This document shows, one piece after another, positions 5,547 to 7,556 of a stretch of 7,556 nucleotides of DNA (the first letter of the stretch is position 1; each line of letters begins with the position of its first letter). The notes under the pieces are model-generated. The model worked only from the letters and a program-made list of their open reading frames with translations. It was not told where the DNA came from and did no database searches. The DNA comes from Candidatus Omnitrophota bacterium (lineage in GTDB: Bacteria; Hinthialibacterota; Hinthialibacteria; Hinthialibacterales; JAKPRU01): assembly GCA_029557025.1 (NCBI GenBank), contig JAKPRU010001168.1, positions 1 to 7,556 of the forward strand. The letters are read 5' to 3'. A program made the translations under genes and the position numbers.

Positions 5547-6308
5547 ATGGATGTTCATATCGGTACATCGGGCTATTCATACAAGGACTGGAAGGGAGTT
5601 TTTTATCCTCCGACACTCCCCGACCGGAAAATGCTTTCGTACTACTGCCAGTTTTTTGATACGCTGGAACTGAATGTGACGTATTACCGCATCCCCACAC
5701 TGCGCACGATGACCGGAATCGCAGAGACCACGCCCGATGATTTCCATGTCTGGGTGAAGGCACACCAGGACATGACGCACCATCGGGGGAAGAATCCCGA
5801 TATTTTCCCGCAATTTCTGGGGTGTATTCGTCCGCTTCAGGATCAGGGGAAATTTCAGGGTGTGCTACTTCAGTTTCCGTTTTCGTTCAAGGGGAATCGC
5901 GAGAACTGCCTGTATTTGAAAGAGTTGCGGGAGCGGCTGGGAGAGCTGAACCTGGCTGTAGAGTTCCGGCATGACAGTTGGATCACTCCGGAGGTGCTGG
6001 ATTTCCTTCGCGGATTGAACATGACCTATTGCATCCCGGATGAACCGGATCTTCCGGGCCTGGTTCCGCCGGACCCGCATGTCACCTCGCGCATTGCTTA
6101 CGTTCGATTTCACGGACGGAACAAACAGCATTGGTGGCGGGGCGGGGACCGATACAATTACGAATACTCCGAGGAGGAACTGACCGAGTGGCTTCCGAGA
6201 ATCGACCGCCTTTCCAAGACCGCCCAGATTGTCTTTCTGTTGTTCAATAACTGCCACTTGGGGCAGGCGGTTCGAAATGCGTTGTGGATGAAGGAAGCGT
6301 TGTGCTGA
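5547..6308 (+). CDS. DUF72 domain protein (YecE-like)
   Basis: This is a 253-residue protein, close to the usual DUF72 length, and complete. DUF72 (PF01904) proteins adopt a TIM-barrel-like fold; their biochemical role is not settled. The family's landmarks appear in order: IGTSGYSYKDWKGVFYPP at 5-22, LELNVTYYRIP at 40-50, VWVKAHQDMTH at 68-78, GVLLQFPFSF at 105-114, LAVEFRHDSW at 136-145, AYVRFHGRN at 184-192 followed by WW, then YNYEYSEEELTEW at 203-215, and finally FNNCHLGQAVRNA at 233-245. In the last motif the position after FNN is Cys, where many relatives carry His; this is probably a tolerated variant. No signal peptide or membrane segment is seen, so it should be cytosolic. It stands alone on its strand and converges on the aldo/keto reductase gene. 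Function is unknown. Confidence 0.93.
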   Translation: MDVHIGTSGYSYKDWKGVFYPPTLPDRKMLSYYCQFFDTLELNVTYYRIPTLRTMTGIAETTPDDFHVWVKAHQDMTHHRGKNPDIFPQFLGCIRPLQDQGKFQGVLLQFPFSFKGNRENCLYLKELRERLGELNLAVEFRHDSWITPEVLDFLRGLNMTYCIPDEPDLPGLVPPDPHVTSRIAYVRFHGRNKQHWWRGGDRYNYEYSEEELTEWLPRIDRLSKTAQIVFLLFNNCHLGQAVRNALWMKEALC

Positions 6309-6337
6309 CCCTGAAGAGGTCGAACAGTCTTTCAGGG
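6309..6337. terminator. Shared hairpin between convergent genes
   Basis: CCCTGAAGA (6309-6317) pairs with TCTTTCAGGG (6328-6337), nine pairs with one bulged base and a 10-base loop. The left arm starts immediately after the DUF72 stop codon and the right arm overlaps the reductase stop codon. With only 23 bp between the two genes it is well placed to end both transcripts, but there is no strong T-run on either side. Confidence 0.45.
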
Positions 6338-7285
6338 CCAAATGTCCGATGTCAGCGCCTTGCGGATCTGGAAGTAATCCCAGCGTGAGACGCGCTTGCC
6401 CATGGCTCCGGCGGCCTCTTCGATGTTTTTCGGACTCTTGACTCCGACAAGGGCGCAGGTTACCGCCGGATGCGCCAGAGTTGCCGCAATCACCTGCTGT
6501 GTTACGGTCATCCCGTTGGCCTCCGCGATGGGACGAAGCCGGTTGACGCGATTCACATTTTTTTTGAACTCGTCCCCCTGAAACATCGGATGGGTTTTTC
6601 GGAGGTCATCAAACGTCTCATCCCCATTGAATTTGCCTGTCAGCAAGCCGTACTGAAGGGTGGAATAGGCCAAAACACCGATACCCTGCGCCATGCAGAA
6701 TGGAAACAGATCATCCTCCGCTTCTCGACACAAAAGGTTATATCGCGGCTGAAGGGTATCCATTCGCCCGAAACGGAGCGCGGCGCGGAGTTGCTCGACA
6801 TTATAGTTGCTGCATCCGGCGTATCGGATTTTCCCCTGTTGTTTCAAGACCTCAAATGCCCGCGCGGTTTCTTCGGGGTGCGTAAAGACATCAAAGGCGT
6901 GAGCCTGGTATAAGTCGATGGTCTCAAGCCCCAGCCGGCGCAACGATTGTTCGCATTCCCAGATCAAATAATCATAAGAAAGATCGGGAACACGCTCATT
7001 GTTGCGTTCCGGCAGCCAATGGTGACAGGCTTTTGTGGCGACAACGAAGTCCTCGCGTGGGATGCCTTTCAGGGCACGGCCCAGGATTTCCTCGGCCAGC
7101 CCGTCACCGTAAGCATCGGCGTTGTCGAAGAAGTTGATTCCGACCTCCAGCGCTTTATGGACAGCGGCGATCAGATCCTCTTCGGGAACAGCTCCCCAGA
7201 AAGTCTGACCCATTTGCCAGCAGCCGAAACAGACCGGGCTGACCATAAGGGCGGTATTACCAAGTTGAACACGTTCTTTTGCCAT
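6332..7285 (-). CDS. Aldo/keto reductase
   Basis: This is a complete 317-residue NAD(P)H-dependent oxidoreductase of the aldo/keto reductase superfamily, a cytosolic (alpha/beta)8 barrel that reduces aldehydes or ketones to alcohols. The catalytic tetrad is intact: D54 and Y59 in FFDNADAYGDG (52-62), K85 in VVATK, and H129 in DLYQAH (124-129). Substrate and cofactor contacts follow in family order: YAGCSNYNVEQL (155-166), QPRYNLL (179-185), YSTLQYGLLTGKF (207-219), and LVGVKSPKNIEEA (279-291), which replaces the more common V-P-G-A-x-x form near the cofactor phosphate. The N-terminal LGNTALMVSPVCFGCW is typical of the large AKR subgroup that includes YghZ- and IolS-like enzymes. AAAGGAG nine bases upstream (7295-7301) supports the start. 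It converges with the DUF72 gene and lies 125 bp downstream of the partial gene at the window edge, on the same strand. Substrate is unknown. Confidence 0.94.
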   Translation of the reverse strand: MAKERVQLGNTALMVSPVCFGCWQMGQTFWGAVPEEDLIAAVHKALEVGINFFDNADAYGDGLAEEILGRALKGIPREDFVVATKACHHWLPERNNERVPDLSYDYLIWECEQSLRRLGLETIDLYQAHAFDVFTHPEETARAFEVLKQQGKIRYAGCSNYNVEQLRAALRFGRMDTLQPRYNLLCREAEDDLFPFCMAQGIGVLAYSTLQYGLLTGKFNGDETFDDLRKTHPMFQGDEFKKNVNRVNRLRPIAEANGMTVTQQVIAATLAHPAVTCALVGVKSPKNIEEAAGAMGKRVSRWDYFQIRKALTSDIWP

Positions 7286-7309
7286 AGGACCGATCTCCTT
7301 TGAATACGA

Positions 7310-7315
7310 ATAATA
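7310..7315 (-). promoter_or_regulatory. Possible -10 box of the aldo/keto reductase gene
   Basis: TATTAT (minus strand) matches the -10 consensus at five of six positions and lies 24 bp before the reductase ATG, just upstream of the ribosome binding site. No good -35 hexamer is seen at 16-18 bp, so this is weak. Transcription could instead read through from the upstream gene. Confidence 0.25.
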
Positions 7316-7360
7316 CGGATACCATGAACTGTTCCGGGAAAAGGATCAATGGTGATTGGA

Positions 7361-7396
7361 GTGGACAAAGTGGACGCTGTGGACCTGGTGGACAAC
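7361..7396. repeat. 9-bp tandem array, four copies of GTGGACNNN
   Basis: GTGGAC begins at 7361, 7370, 7379 and 7388, an exact 9-bp period with three variable bases between copies (AAA, GCT, CTG, AAC). The array is noncoding: it lies between the stop codon of the partial gene (7411) and the start of the reductase gene (7285), both on the minus strand. The fixed hexamer and free triplet make simple slippage of an identical unit less likely than selection or a specific origin, but function is unknown. Confidence 0.85.
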
Positions 7397-7410
7397 GGAA
7401 GGATTCATAT

Positions 7411-7556
7411 TCAGCGTTTCCAGAGCCATTGACCCTGACGGATTCCGAGGTGTTCGCTGGTTCCGAGCCACGCGCCACGGAGTTCGGCAGGGTCCTCGCC
7501 CATTTGCATAATGAATACACCGTGATAATCGGACCCGCGCTGTGTGGATTTCCACC
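7411..7556 (-). CDS. 3' end of an unidentified protein gene (partial)
   Basis: The last 47 codons and the TGA stop (7411-7413) of a minus-strand gene enter from the right edge; the start lies outside the window. The tail reads SDYHGVFIMQMGEDPAELRG, then AWLGTSEHLGIRQGQWLWKR to the stop. Of the three minus-strand frames here, only this one has protein-like composition: alternating hydrophobic residues, and glycines and tryptophans spaced as in a beta-rich domain. The G-x-W-x-G and G-Q-W-x-W-K-R ending suggests a small beta-sheet domain, but the family is not recognised. The gene is on the same strand as the aldo/keto reductase gene, 125 bp upstream of it. Being open to the edge, it could be much longer. 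Confidence 0.65.
   Translation of the reverse strand, partial: WKSTQRGSDYHGVFIMQMGEDPAELRGAWLGTSEHLGIRQGQWLWKR

Noticed and set aside
1..7556. tRNA, rRNA, CRISPR arrays, toxin-antitoxin pairs or defence systems
   Set aside because: No cloverleaf, conserved rRNA segment, direct-repeat/spacer array or paired small genes were seen on either strand; the GTGGAC array is too short in period and copy number to be CRISPR.

Overview
The window is 7.6 kb of moderately GC-rich bacterial chromosome. It holds six complete protein genes, the 3' end of a seventh at the right edge, and one decayed transposase remnant. No rRNA, tRNA, CRISPR array, intact insertion sequence or phage gene is visible. The lineage cannot be fixed from the sequence. 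Three things fit environmental candidate phyla around the PVC/Hydrogenedentota/Sumerlaeota/Omnitrophota groups better than a classical proteobacterium: a stand-alone GspG-like pilin ending in a Y-x-x-x-N-G-x-x-S-x-G-x-I-x-R motif, a noncoding 9-bp GTGGACNNN tandem array, and purine/pyrimidine-rich palindromes between genes. This is inference only.

Layout from left to right. (1) A palindrome at 1-21 lies downstream of a minus-strand MFS exporter gene (60-1469). The exporter's upstream region is AT-rich, with two TATAAT boxes and an imperfect palindrome. (2) A 318-bp gap (1470-1787) holds that promoter region and a hairpin. (3) Two minus-strand genes lie 62 bp apart: a fumarylacetoacetate-hydrolase-family protein with an N-terminal export signal or anchor (3578-4435) and, downstream of it, a GT39/ArnT-like membrane glycosyltransferase (1788-3515). 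(4) A 92-bp divergent intergenic region with a perfect 12-bp palindrome separates the hydrolase gene from a plus-strand type IV pilin-like / type II pseudopilin gene (4528-5091). (5) A 455-bp gap (5092-5546) holds a terminator-like hairpin, a 26-nt homopyrimidine tract, the transposase remnant and a second hairpin. (6) A plus-strand DUF72 (YecE-like) gene (5547-6308) converges on a minus-strand aldo/keto reductase gene (6332-7285); the 23-bp gap lies within a shared hairpin. (7) Beyond the reductase start are the GTGGAC array and the last 47 codons of an unidentified minus-strand gene that runs off the window.

The genes do not form an obvious pathway. The hydrolase and glycosyltransferase genes could be one transcript, but the sequence gives no functional link. 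The window looks like ordinary chromosomal housekeeping and accessory content. No defence, secondary-metabolite or other multi-gene system can be supported. The observations most worth following are the predicted exported hydrolase, the palindrome in its divergent intergenic region, the tandem array, and the family of intergenic palindromes.
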